Shown piece by piece: positions 52,272-61,249 of a stretch of DNA of 64,000 bases (the first letter of the stretch is position 1; each line of letters begins with the position of its first letter). Origin of the DNA: Methylobacterium marchantiae (GTDB lineage: Bacteria; Pseudomonadota; Alphaproteobacteria; Rhizobiales; Beijerinckiaceae). Below the pieces are notes generated by a model. The model had not been told where the DNA came from and did not search any database. It was given only the letters and a program-made list of their open reading frames with translations. The stretch lies in assembly GCF_022179405.1 (NCBI RefSeq), contig NZ_BPQT01000019.1, positions 1 to 64,000 of the forward strand, read 5' to 3'. Made by a program: the position numbers and the translations under genes.

Positions 52272-52481
52272 TCACTTGGCCGGTGCGGGGAGCGTCGCGA
52301 CGGCGTCTCTCTGGTGCTCGGTCCAGGCCTGCTGAAGAATTTGGATTGAGGAAGTCACGAAGATCTCGGCCATCACCGCCGCCACGATCAGGTCGGGCCA
52401 CGCCATGACGGCACCCTTTAACCTTAGAGCCGCGACGACGATCATGAGTAAAGGTCCGCCCTCCGCTAGGTAGGCTTGCAC
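52272..52481 (-). pseudogene. C-terminal remnant of a CDF-type transporter
   Basis: GTG-started 69-residue ORF with a CDF-like C-terminal hairpin: EGGPLLMIVVAALRLKG and WPDLIVAAVMAEIFVTSSIQI. In short CDF exporters this pattern comes after four preceding helices that are missing here. It may be the tail of a decayed second CDF gene at the cargo edge. Confidence 0.5.
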
Positions 52482-52802
52482 TCGATTTGCGCGCCGTGAA
52501 TTTTGGGGAGGCTCCTACGTGGCGGGCAGGAGGCTTTTTTTGGAACGTCGGTCGCATCGCCGCAGCCGGCAGTTGGTGATGATGGTGAAGGGGGACGGCG
52601 ACCGAGGTCTGTAAGTCGTCTGGATGTGCCCGCACGAATGGCGGAAGGGTATGGTGCTGCATCCTCGGCGGGGGCGGTTAAGGGCCAGTTTCAAAGAGCC
52701 GTGTGCCCACACTATGGAATCGTCAGAACCGCCTGTCGACGCCAACATACACCCTTTATTGACGTCGGCGGCTGACCTGGGCGCATACTGATGTAGCCAG
52801 GG

Positions 52803-53040
52803 TCATCGATCTCAGCCGCTTGTTCTGCCAGATCGTCCCGAGCCACTGTTTCTAGCAGCCGTCGATAAAATCAGATGTCACAGGGTTCGATCACTGGCTG
52901 GATGAAGCGCAAACCTGCGGTGTCTGCATGGCGGAGAGCGTCGCTGCCGGCATCACTTAGCACGGAGACGCCATTCTGTCCGCGCTGATACCGCTTTGGA
53001 GCAGCAGGCAGGTTGAAGGCACATCACCTTTCTCACCTGA
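52803..53040 (+). pseudogene. ISL3-type transposase C-terminal remnant
   Basis: A conceptual translation with two stops reads DHWLDEAQTCGVCMAESVAAG, then AILSALIPLWSSRQVEG. The WS(S/N)-x-Q-V-EG block with the preceding helix is a hallmark of ISL3-family transposase C-termini. Stop codons and loss of the downstream RLKxLKR part make it dead. It marks the right edge of the metal cargo. Confidence 0.55.
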
Positions 53041-53067
53041 AGGGATTCGAGATCAACCGCCCTACCG

Positions 53068-53237
53068 AGCAAGCCAACCGACACCGCCTATATCGAGTTG
53101 TTCAACGGCCGCCCACGGGGAGAATGTCTGAACGCCTAGTGGTTCCTGTCGTTGACGGATTAGCGCGAAAGCATCGACGAATGGTGGCGCCAATATAACA
53201 AAAATCAACCTCACACGACCTCAGATAGCTTAACGCC
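53068..53237 (+). pseudogene. IS3-family transposase (OrfB) C-terminal remnant
   Basis: Frame SKPTDTAYIELFNGRPRGE, CLNA-stop, WFLSLTD-stop, ESIDEWWRQYNKNQPH matches the IS3 OrfB region around the third catalytic acidic residue (SFNGRLRDECLN...WFxSLxDA), but has two internal stop codons. It lies beside an AT-rich stretch (53200-53560) without genes. Confidence 0.7.
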
Positions 53238-53586
53238 AAATAATTCGGTGTCAATCATTTACATCTCGATTAATTTTATCCAGATCAGAAGAGGAACAGA
53301 GCTAATCTAAAGTTATGTCGGTCTATAGTTGCACTTTTTCCACCATATTGAGACAAGCCGTTCTAACCCTTGTTTGCCAACCTAACTACGTGCCCCCACC
53401 AGGGCGCCGCCGCCTGCGACTAGATGACAAGGTTAGCACCTCATAAAGAAAACAATAGATTTTTACACGTTACCTGACATAAGCTCTTTAGATGCATCTG
53501 ATACATAGGGCGAAGTTTCATCCAGGTCATGGAGGCGCCGGAAAAGCATAACTAGGCCCAAATTCGGGCCAGGAGGACCCCTGGGC

Positions 53587-53802
53587 ATGGGAAGTGAGCC
53601 CGCAGTGCAACGGCCGCGCGACCGCTTTACCGACGACCTGTTCAACCCCGACGGGCTAAGTTACGCCAATGTCGAAGAACAGATCAAAGCCGAGAAAGAG
53701 GCAGCCCGGCAGGCCGCAAAGGCTAGGAAGCTTGAGCGTGCACGCGAAGTCTACGCGCGCAATCGTCTGATCCGCCTCGCGGCGGCGGCGGCGGCCGACT
53801 GA
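53587..53802 (+). CDS. small charged helical protein, 71 aa
   Basis: ATG at 53587, AGGAGG lies a little far (10 nt) upstream. The first third is polar (RPRDRFTDDLFNPDG); the rest is one Lys/Ala/Arg-rich helix (EEQIKAEKEAARQAAKARK) ending in an Ala tail. Unrecognised; a convincing terminator follows, which supports a real transcript. Confidence 0.6.
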   Translation: MGSEPAVQRPRDRFTDDLFNPDGLSYANVEEQIKAEKEAARQAAKARKLERAREVYARNRLIRLAAAAAAD

Positions 53803-53810
53803 AAAGAGCA

Positions 53811-53845
53811 AGCCCGGCAAGCTGTAAAGCTCGCCGGGCTTTTTC
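53811..53845 (+). terminator. rho-independent terminator
   Basis: AGCCCGGCAAGC and GCTCGCCGGGCT pair around TGTAAA, followed by TTTTT. It begins 8 nt after the stop of the 53802 gene. Confidence 0.85.
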
Positions 53846-53997
53846 CATGCCTGCAGGGCGGCGGCATCGCCTGTCTTGTCACGACTTAGCGACCATCGAA
53901 CGCTTCAACGGCCGGTTTATGAGCTGTCGAAATCACCCCCCCCTTGGGGTCCCTTCCTTGGGCGGCTTGCTCGATTCGTATTTCCCCGATGGTGTTC

Positions 53998-54201
53998 ATG
54001 GGTAAGCCGTGGAGATTGATGGACCTCCCATGGGAGCCCTCAAGGATCATGGCATCATCCCATATTTATTTGCATACCCCGCCAAGGCTCCTGGATGACC
54101 GCCAGGGCATACCCGAACACCCTGGGTCTCAGAGTGAAGGCAGACTGAAACTCATGGGCGTGTCATGGGAGAAAACGGACTTCGTATGGGCAAGACATGG
54201 G
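53998..54201. repeat. CATGGG repeats upstream of polymerase-like gene
   Basis: CATGGG occurs at 53998, 54029, 54153, 54164 and 54196, plus TATGGG at 54185. The last four are spaced 11, 21 and 11 bp, about one or two helical turns, and the 54029 copy lies inside the palindrome CTCCCATGGGAG (54025-54036). No gene is seen in 53846-54267. This may be a control or replication site for the gene downstream. Confidence 0.5.
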
Positions 54202-54267
54202 AGGAGGTAGGGTAAGTCTCGCGTTAACCTCAGGCGTTAAGGCTAGGCCCCTGTGAACACTGGTTAA

Positions 54268-56064
54268 ATGCCTAAGCTGGGGGCACGTTTCGAATGTGCG
54301 GGCTCGCAGAGGTGCCGGGCCGCGCACGGTCGACACCATGCGGATAAAATGCCCCCCCGAACCAATCGCCCCCCCCAGGGGCATGACTTCCCCTTGGACT
54401 TCCATTGGAGGACCAAGCCTGCCTTCATCGCCGCCGCCGGCGTCAGCCTGATAGGCCACCCCCGGGCCCTTGAGGCCCGGAACTCTATAATGACGAGCCT
54501 CGTCCGCGCCGCCCTCGCGGGCCAGGGCGGCTGGGTCTCATACTCGCGGTCAAAAAGGTTCTACGAGCCCCTGTCCCGGTACGAAGGGACCGCGTACACG
54601 TACGACCGGGTCAAGGCGGCGGTGCAGGAGCTCCTGGACCTCGGCTTGATCGAAGAAGAGCGTGCGCTCCCCGGGCCCGCCTCGCACGGCTGGCAGTCAC
54701 GCATGCGGGCTACCGACCGGCTCATCGCCGCCTTCAACGACTGCCCTTTCGAGCATGTCGGGCCAAGGGAGGTCATCGAGCTCCGGGACGTCGACGGCGA
54801 GCGCATGGCGTACACTGACACGGACAACACCCGGCGCCTGCGCAAGGTCATGGAAGCCCGCAACGAGGCCGCCAGCGCCATCCGCATCGAGATGCCCGAG
54901 GGCGACGGATGGCTCCACACGCCGGGGCACGTCCGCGCCCGGTCCGAGAAGACCGGCGGCTGGGTTGGCCTTCGCCCCACGCCAGCGCCCATCATGGTCC
55001 GGATCTACGGCCGCGGCCGGTGGGACATGCACGGGCGCCTGTACGGCTGGTGGCAGCAGCTCCCCCAGGCCCGACGCATCGAGCTCCTCATCAATGGCGA
55101 GGTGGCGTTCGAGGAAGACTGGAGCGCCTGTCACCCTAGGCTCCTCTACGCCATGGCCGGGAAAGTCCCCGTCGGCGAAATCTACGACGTGGACGGGTAC
55201 GACCCGAGGCACGTCAAAGCGGCGCTCCTCACCGTCATGAACACGAGGACGACCTACGGCGGCATCCTGTCTCTCATGAAGCGGGAAGAGGACAGCCCAG
55301 GCGAGTGGCCGCACTCCCTCGACTACACGAAGGGCTTGATGAAAGCGGTCACGCACCGGCACGAGCCCATCGCCCATTTCCTCGGGGCCGACATGGGGGT
55401 CCGCCTGATGCACATCGAGAGCGAGATGTGCGTCGAGGTCCTCAAGAAGTCCGAGAAGGAGAACATACCGGCGCTGCCGGTGCACGATTCTTTCGTGACG
55501 CAGGCCTCGAAGGGGCCCCGAGTGACCGCCATCATGGCCGACGTCATGGATGCGACGTGCGCCGAGATAAACCCCTGTCAGACCTCAAGAAAGAGGGGAT
55601 TCACCCCACATATGGGAGCGCGGGGTGCGCGGGCGGTTGGTTCCGGGTGTTGCGTGGGTTCTTCCGCCTCCGCGTCTCCTGAGGTCGTCAAGACTGAGGC
55701 GGTCTCCGTTCCTGTCTCGCCCGTGGCTTCTCCTACCCCTCGGCCCTTGCGCTGGGACCCGGCGGAGAGGCTTGAGGCGATGATCGCGTACCAGATCAAG
55801 ACCGAGAGGATCTTGATGTCTGAGGAGCGGTGTGAGGGGATTTTCGAGGCATGGGAGCGGCGAGAGGCTAACGCTCGTGCAATCGCGAAATCGGTATGTG
55901 CGTACGAGAACGAAGCCGGAATTCGTGCCTTCCCGACGCACATCGTCCCCGACCGTATCGGTCCCAAGACAGCCTCCCTCAAGCGGGGGCGTAGCCCGAG
56001 GAAAGCTGGTTCCACGGTCAGGGGCCGGAGGCCTCGGGGATGCCTCAGTGAGGTCAGGGCGTAG
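54268..56064 (+). CDS. replication-type protein with A-family-polymerase-like motifs
   Basis: The frame spans 598 codons; the ATG at 54268 and a later ATG at 54349 are both possible (neither has a ribosome site). About residues 85-135 look like a winged helix (TYDRVKAAVQELLDLGLIEE). Then come three motifs in polymerase order: DWSACHPRLLYAM (motif A, Asp284), RHVKAALLTVMN...YGG (motif B-like, 314-332) and LPVHDSF (motif C, 403-409). They resemble A-family DNA polymerases and T7-type RNA polymerases. After residue 430 the sequence may be frameshifted: another frame gives NPLSDLKKEGIHPTYG and a stop at 55682. Probably a phage/plasmid replication protein. Confidence 0.65.
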   Translation: MPKLGARFECAGSQRCRAAHGRHHADKMPPRTNRPPQGHDFPLDFHWRTKPAFIAAAGVSLIGHPRALEARNSIMTSLVRAALAGQGGWVSYSRSKRFYEPLSRYEGTAYTYDRVKAAVQELLDLGLIEEERALPGPASHGWQSRMRATDRLIAAFNDCPFEHVGPREVIELRDVDGERMAYTDTDNTRRLRKVMEARNEAASAIRIEMPEGDGWLHTPGHVRARSEKTGGWVGLRPTPAPIMVRIYGRGRWDMHGRLYGWWQQLPQARRIELLINGEVAFEEDWSACHPRLLYAMAGKVPVGEIYDVDGYDPRHVKAALLTVMNTRTTYGGILSLMKREEDSPGEWPHSLDYTKGLMKAVTHRHEPIAHFLGADMGVRLMHIESEMCVEVLKKSEKENIPALPVHDSFVTQASKGPRVTAIMADVMDATCAEINPCQTSRKRGFTPHMGARGARAVGSGCCVGSSASASPEVVKTEAVSVPVSPVASPTPRPLRWDPAERLEAMIAYQIKTERILMSEERCEGIFEAWERREANARAIAKSVCAYENEAGIRAFPTHIVPDRIGPKTASLKRGRSPRKAGSTVRGRRPRGCLSEVRA

Positions 56065-56204
56065 CCTTCAGGATAGCCTCAGGGATAGGGGCCGGAGGCC
56101 TTAGGAGAGCCTCGTAGGATAGGGGCGTAGCCTCTAGGGTCACCCTATACCTTGCGGGGGCCGGAGGCCTCAGGAGAGCTTCCCAAGCTGTCAGGGGGGT
56201 AGCC
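55987..56204. repeat. about 68-bp imperfect tandem repeat
   Basis: Two motifs alternate: GGGCGTAGCC (55987, 56057, 56123, partial at 56196) and GGGGCCGGAGGCCT (56021, 56088, 56157). Unit spacing is 66-73 bp. The TAG of the 56064 stop lies inside one GGGCGTAGCC; another copy at 56761 holds the stop of the 56768 gene. Function unknown. Confidence 0.7.
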
Positions 56205-56256
56205 AACCGAGATGACATTTTCCTTGTCAGGACCGTAGGTTACGTCGCTTCTCCCC

Positions 56257-56285
56257 TTGTACAATTCGTCTGAATTCGCTATCTT
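56257..56285 (+). promoter_or_regulatory. candidate sigma-70 promoter
   Basis: TTGTAC (56257-56262), 17-nt spacer, TATCTT (56280-56285). It lies in the gap before the 56397 gene. The spacer includes a repeated AATTCG. Confidence 0.45.
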
Positions 56286-56327
56286 TTAGCTGTCTCCGCA
56301 TGGGACGGGCGTTGCACCTCAACCCCC

Positions 56328-56364
56328 GAAACCCCGTCCCCCGCACCACGGAGGACGGGGTTTC
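56328..56364 (+). terminator. 12-bp perfect stem-loop in leader
   Basis: GAAACCCCGTCC pairs with GGACGGGGTTTC around a 13-nt loop, followed by TCGTTGTGG, not a clear T tract. It lies between the candidate promoter and the 56397 gene, so it could act as an attenuator or protect the transcript. Confidence 0.55.
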
Positions 56365-56396
56365 TCGTTGTGGCTTGCCAGGGTCGAGCGCACCCT

Positions 56397-56768
56397 ATGA
56401 GCATGTCCGCCGGCATCCCCTTGAACCCATCCCTCCCTGCCTCGAAGGCGACCCGTCGTGATGCGGACCGGGCGAGGAAACGCGCCGCCCGTCAGGCCCT
56501 TCGCGAGGCAGGCGCGCCTGACCCTCGCCAACTCGATGCGGCTATCGTCGACGCCCTTCGGGACGTTCTCCTGGCCTGCGCCAACGCGGTCGGGAACCGA
56601 CCGGGGGAGCCCCTGGTGGCTAGCGTCGTGGATGCCAGGGAGGTCCTCCGCCTCGCCCTACGGGGTCTCCGGGGACGCGATAGCGGTGGCGTGCCCCTTC
56701 AGACGGAGGCGATACGTGCGGCCTTGGTGGCTCGTCTCGCGCCCCCTCAAGACGGGTCAGGGGCGTAG
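56397..56768 (+). CDS. hypothetical protein, 123 aa
   Basis: The frame opens at a GTG (56370); the ATG at 56397 is preferred. The product is rich in Ala, Arg and Asp (KATRRDADRARKRAARQAL; LDAAIVDALRDVLLACANAV), mainly helical and unrecognised. It sits where phages carry small regulators. Its TAG stop lies inside a GGGCGTAGCC repeat copy. Confidence 0.55.
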   Translation: MSMSAGIPLNPSLPASKATRRDADRARKRAARQALREAGAPDPRQLDAAIVDALRDVLLACANAVGNRPGEPLVASVVDAREVLRLALRGLRGRDSGGVPLQTEAIRAALVARLAPPQDGSGA

Positions 56769-57163
56769 CCCAAGGGCATCCCTATGCCCAAGGGATGATC
56801 CGCACTCCGTCCCTCACCCCTGCACGATTTCATGCAGGGGCATGCCCGTTGGCGGTTTCGATGCCCTGCGTACCCGGAGGCCTCGGAGGGCCTGGGATCG
56901 TCCGTTGCACGGCCCCGGGGCAGGATCCCATTCGTGCGCTGGTCCGCACTGCCTCGCCCTCCCTGACCCCTCCTAAGGGGGGGCGACGGGAGGGCATCCC
57001 TTCCCGAGAACCCCGCGACAAAGGGCCAGATAGGGGGGGGTGGAGTGGGTCCCTCCTGGAGGGTTCGAAAGCAGGAGTCGCGGGTCCGAAGGCTGGCCCG
57101 GCACACACCAGAAATTTTTGGGTACGCACCCCGCGTACCGCCTGGATGATCAGAGGGTTACGG
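56769..57163. other. 395-nt gap with two inverted repeats
   Basis: No gene is convincing here. CCCCTGCA-CGATTTCA-TGCAGGGG (56817-56840) is a perfect 8-bp stem. GGTACGC-ACCCC-GCGTACC (57121-57139) is a perfect 7-bp dyad just before the ParB-like gene; GCGTAC/GTACGC recurs at 57187, 57215 and 57244 inside that gene. Confidence 0.5.
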
Positions 57164-57658
57164 GTGCGCACCGACGTCCGTCTCAGGTACGCAGAGATCC
57201 AGTTCGCAGCCGTGCGTACCTTGCGCGGCTACGACCGCAACGCGCGTACGCACTCGGACACCCAAATCTCCCAGATCGGAGCCGCCATCGAGCGCTTCGG
57301 GTTCACGCAGCCTCTCCTCGTGGACGAGCACGACGTGGTCATCGCTGGGCACGGGCGCCTCGCCGCGGCCATGCGCATCGGGATGGACGAGGTACCCGTG
57401 ATCCGCGTCACCGGCCTGTCCGAGGCGAAGCGCGCGGCCCTGGTGCTGGCCGACAACCGGATCGCCCTCAACGCCGGATGGGACGAGACCATGCTCGCGA
57501 AGGAGCTCCAGTCCCTCCAGGAGAGCATCGACGCTGGCGAGCTTGAATTCGAGTTGGGTGACCTCGGGTTCGGGGAGCAGGAGCTCAGGGATTACGCGGA
57601 GATCCTGGCGCCGCCACCGGAGGCCGAGGAGGCCCGGGACATCCAGGTGACGGACTAG
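57164..57658 (+). CDS. ParB N-terminal-domain protein
   Basis: A 164-residue protein with a ParB/sulfiredoxin-like fold: DRNARTHSDTQISQIGAAIERFGFTQPLLVDEHDVVIAGHGR and LAAAMRIG are read in pieces as the classic blocks (QIGAAIERFGF; VVIAGHGRLAAA). GTG at 57164 with AGAGGG is preferred over ATG at 57146. In phages this domain is often fused to a DNA methyltransferase; here the TAG at 57656-57658 separates it from exactly such a sequence in the same frame. Confidence 0.82.
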   Translation: MRTDVRLRYAEIQFAAVRTLRGYDRNARTHSDTQISQIGAAIERFGFTQPLLVDEHDVVIAGHGRLAAAMRIGMDEVPVIRVTGLSEAKRAALVLADNRIALNAGWDETMLAKELQSLQESIDAGELEFELGDLGFGEQELRDYAEILAPPPEAEEARDIQVTD

Positions 57659-57664
57659 CCCAGC

Positions 57665-57901
57665 GTGTGCCGGGCGGGTGAGACATGGATGTTGGGTCCC
57701 CACCGGTTCACCATCGCCGGGGCCAGTGCCAACGACCTCAGGGCCGCGGACACCCTCATCCTGGCCTGGGAGAGGCAGAACAAGGGAGAGGCCTCCCTCG
57801 CCGGCGGAGGCGTGACCTTCAAGGCGAAGGCCACCTCGCTGGGCATCGAGTTCAAGCGCCAGGACACCAAGGCCCAGAAGGCCCGGATGAAGGCTGACTG
57901 A
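57665..57901 (+). pseudogene. DNA-methyltransferase remnant (core deleted)
   Basis: In the same frame as the ParB-like gene after its stop: VCRAGETWMLGPHRFTIAG matches the N-terminal 'GDxWxLGxHRL' start of phage ParB-linked methyltransferases, and LILAWERQNKGEASLAGGG followed by VTF matches the C-terminal 'xxxWExxTGxxAxLxxxGxTF' end. The catalytic middle (expected DPPY/GxG part) is absent. It may be translated as a 78-residue peptide from GTG at 57665. Confidence 0.6.
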
Positions 57902-57903
57902 CC

Positions 57904-58455
57904 ATGGCCGCCGGGGTCTCAGGACGCGCACTGGCCAAGGTCCTCGGGATATCCGAGGGGGCTGTGCGCAAGCTCAAGGACACCCGCCTCGTGGGCGCCA
58001 AGCTCCCGGGCGGCCTGTTCGATCCGGACAAGGCTAAAGCCTTGTACTCGGCCAACGTCGACCGGGCCATGCAGCGGGAGCGGCCTGGTGCCCAGACGGC
58101 CGTCGCGGCCCATGCGTCCGACGCGGAGCCCTCGGCATCAATGCCGGCCCCCGCCGCAGCGGGTCCAGACGTGACCAAGGCCCGGGCGTTCTGGACGTTC
58201 GAGAAGGCGAAGCGCGAACAGATCAAGCGGAAGAAGGACGAGGCGTCGTCCATCGAGAGGGCCCCGACCCTGGCCCTCGTCACGACCCTTGCCCGCGCAT
58301 TCCGGGACGGGCTGTTCGGGTTCATCGACCGGCACTACGCCGAGATGGCGGCCGAGCTCGGGGTCGACCCTCACGTGCTCTACGAGGTCCTGACCCGGTA
58401 CCTCCGGAGATACGTCGAGACGTCCATCGACCGCATCAAGGTGGCGCTCAAGTGA
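57904..58455 (+). CDS. phage terminase small subunit (Nu1-like)
   Basis: A 183-residue protein. The N-terminus is a helix-turn-helix (SGRALAKVLGISEGAVRKLKD), like the Nu1/gpNu1 DNA-binding domain that reads the packaging site. The C-terminal helix-rich part ends RYLRRYVETSIDRIKVALK. It is followed by the phosphatase and the large subunit. Start ATG at 57904, 2 nt after the preceding stop. Confidence 0.78.
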   Translation: MAAGVSGRALAKVLGISEGAVRKLKDTRLVGAKLPGGLFDPDKAKALYSANVDRAMQRERPGAQTAVAAHASDAEPSASMPAPAAAGPDVTKARAFWTFEKAKREQIKRKKDEASSIERAPTLALVTTLARAFRDGLFGFIDRHYAEMAAELGVDPHVLYEVLTRYLRRYVETSIDRIKVALK

Positions 58456-58950
58456 GGCTCGCCACCTGCTCCCTAGCGGTGGCGGCCGGCGCCATTCGCC
58501 TCCTGGATCCCGATGCCGTCGTCTCCGTCTTCTCCCCGGGGTCGGACCCCCCAGGCCATGGCCTCGCGGCCTCACCTGCGACTGTGCTTCCGTGACGTCG
58601 AGGCCCCGTCCCCGGGGGCACGGGATGCGTTCACCGAGCTTCAGGTTGCCGTGTTCCTAGACTTCGTTGCCAGGTCTCACGGCAACCTCCTGATCTACTG
58701 TCACGACGGCCTGTCCCGATCTCCCGCGCTGGCCATCGTTGCCCTCGCGGCCCGGGGGCGGGATCCCGTCGAGGCGTGCGCCCTGGTTCGTGCCGCGGTG
58801 CCGGAGGCCTCCCCGAACCGCCTGGTGCTGGCATTGGCCGGACGGACCCTCGGTGTCGACCTGGTGGCGGCCGCCTCGGGTTTCACCTTCCGCCGCGGCC
58901 CCGTGGGCGCCCTCGGTCGCGAGACCGGCCTGCGCAGGGTTCTGAAGTGA
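58452..58950 (+). pseudogene. dual-specificity-phosphatase-like protein, frameshifted
   Basis: GTG at 58452 (overlapping the terminase-small stop) gives VRLATCSLAVAAGAIRLLDP, DAVVSVFSPGSDPP; then a +1 shift in the C6 run at 58547-58552 is needed to reach ASRPHLRLCFRDVEAPSPG and the phosphatase loop YCHDGLSRSPA (Cys-x5-Arg). Removing one C restores one ORF ending at 58950. The complete product would be a small soluble tyrosine-phosphatase-like enzyme. An ORF from ATG 58513 or 58558 is the alternative reading. Confidence 0.6.
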
Positions 58951-61249
58951 ACCTGGCCCTCACACAGCCCCTCGCCAGCGAGGACATCGACCTCTCTAGC
59001 CTTCTGGGCTTCGACGGGGCCGAGGCCGTCATCGAGGCCTGGTGCACCGGAGCCGCCCCGGACCCGCGCGAGACGGTGTGGGAATGGGCCGACCGCGACG
59101 GCAACGTGATCCTGCCAGCCATCTCGGCGGCCGAGGCCGGAGCCTACGACAGCAGCCGCACGCCGTACCTCAGGGAGATCCTGAGCAACCTGCCCCCATG
59201 AGCCCGGTCATGACGACCATCCTCATGAAGGGCTCGCAGATCGGGGCCAGCCAAGCGGGCTTGGTCTTCCTCCTCTACTGCATCGCCGTCGGTGGTGGCC
59301 CGACCCTCGTCGTGGCCCCGACCATCGCCATGGCCGAGCTCTACTCGAAGCAGCGCCTCGACCCGATCATCGACGGGTGCGCACCGGCCCGGGCCAAAAT
59401 CCCCCCGAACCGCGGCAAGAACTCGGGCAACACGCTCCGGCTCAAGACCTTCCCGGACGGCATGGTGCGCCTGACGGGTGCCAACTCGGCGAACGCCCTC
59501 AAGTCGATGCCAGCGAAGAACGCCATCTACGAGGAACCCGACGAGTTCGTCCCCGACCTGAAGGGACAGGGCAACGCCGTCGAGATGACCCGGCGACGCC
59601 TGACGACCTATGGGCGCCGTGCCAAGGAGTTCGCGAACTGCACCCCGACGCTCTCGTCCCGGACCATCATCGAGCCTCTGTTCAAGGGGGGCGACCAGCG
59701 GCTCCACCGCATGCCGTGCCCGCATGGTTGTGGGCATCGGACCGTTTTCTCGAAGGAGCTATTCCGGTTCGAGAAGGGGGGAACACGAGGGCGCGCATTT
59801 CGTCTGCGAGAACCCCGAGTGCGGCAAGCCTATCATGGAGGCCCGGCACAAGACGGCTATGATGGGCGCCGGGGTATGGGTGCCCCAGGTGGAGAACGCC
59901 CCCGAGGGGATGCCCCGGTCCTACTACCTGCCGGCCTTCTACTCGCCCGTGGGATGGGAATGGGCCGCCATCGCCAAGAAGATCGAGCAGGCCGAGGGTA
60001 ACTACGAGCTCTCCAAGTCGGTCTGGAACCAGATCTACGGCCTGCCTTGGAGCGACGTCACCGAGACCCCGAACGCCGAGACGATCTGGGCCCGCCGCTC
60101 GGGGTACGTCTCGCGTCAGGTCCCGGCCGGGGTCTACTTCCTGTGCGCCGGCATCGACGTCGGCATCGACCACATCGAGATCGGTGTCTGGGGGTTCGGG
60201 AAGAAGAACCGCCGCTGGCTCATCGAGCACGTGCGCCTGCGCGGCCGCTACACCGACCCGGAGCTATGGGCCCGGGCGAAGGCTTTCCTCTATCGCCGCT
60301 ACCTGCACCCGTCCGGGGCCGTGCTGTCCATCCGCAGGGCGGGGGTGGATCGTGGCAAGTGGCCCGACGTCGTCATGCCCTGGGCCATGCGACAGGACCC
60401 GGACTGGATCACTGCGTCCCGCGGCTCGGAGAAGATCGACGCCCCCGTCCTGAAGGAGAGCAAGTGGAGGCTCCAGTCGGCGGACGGCACGTGGTCCTCC
60501 GAGGAGGGCGTCAAATACTGGACGCTGGGCGTCGGGCATCTGAAATTGGAGCTCATGGGGCAACTCAACCTGCCTCGCCCGGCGCCGGGCGAGGACACCC
60601 CCCCGGGATATGTCGAGCTTCCGCAGGACACCGATCTCGCCTTCGTCGAGCAGCTTGTCTCGGAGGAATACGTCGAGATCAAATTCAAGGTCCGGGGCCG
60701 GCCGAAGATGGCTTGGCGCCCGATTGGTGACGCCCGTCACGAGGCCCTGGATACCTGCAACATCGCGCGTGCGATGGCGGAGCTCATCGGGTGGTCGACC
60801 TGGTCCGATGTCGAATACGGCCGTGAGGACCGCGCCCTCGCGAAGGCCGCCGACGAGATGCGCCTCTTGATGGGGAACCTCGCCCGCGAGCGCCATGCGG
60901 CCGGCGATACCCGCCCGGTCGCCGAGGAGGACGTCATGAGCAACATCGTCAGACCCATGATCTACGGTGGCACCGAGGACGCCGAGCCGGCGGGGGCGGA
61001 TGTGCGCATCCGGGTCATCCAACGCGCTCCGAAGGCGGATGAGCCCCCCCTCAGATTCCGATTTCACCCAATCCCGAGCCCGCGAAGGAAGAGGATCCAT
61101 TCGCCGGCATCGCATCCTCATGGGGAGGCTGGAGCGAGGAGGAGGGCTCCGGCGGGGGTGCCGGAATTGTCGGTTGCACGCCCGACAGCGACCCATTGCC
61201 CATGCCCGCAATGACGCGGACCGCACGGGACCAGGATGGCGACCTCTGA
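58947..61249 (+). pseudogene. phage terminase large subunit, three frameshifts
   Basis: The GpA-type large terminase is split over frames. Part 1 (GTG 58947 to 59201) ends SSRTPYLREILSNLPP; part 2 runs from about 59199 with ATPase motif MKGSQIGASQAG, and IYEEPDEF; part 3, from about 59775, has CENPECGKPI and the nuclease CAGIDVGIDHIEIGVWG, GVDRGKWPD; part 4 ends EEDPFAGIASSWGG...DQDGDL. The shifts fall in C5 (about 59190, one C short), G6 (about 59770, one G extra) and C7 (about 61036, one C short). Unless these are assembly errors the packaging motor is dead. The open frame of part 3 continues to 61214. Confidence 0.75.

Noticed and set aside
57122-57251. GCGTAC/GTACGC repeats as a ParB-binding centromere
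   Set aside because: Spacing is irregular and most copies lie in coding sequence, so chance is likely.
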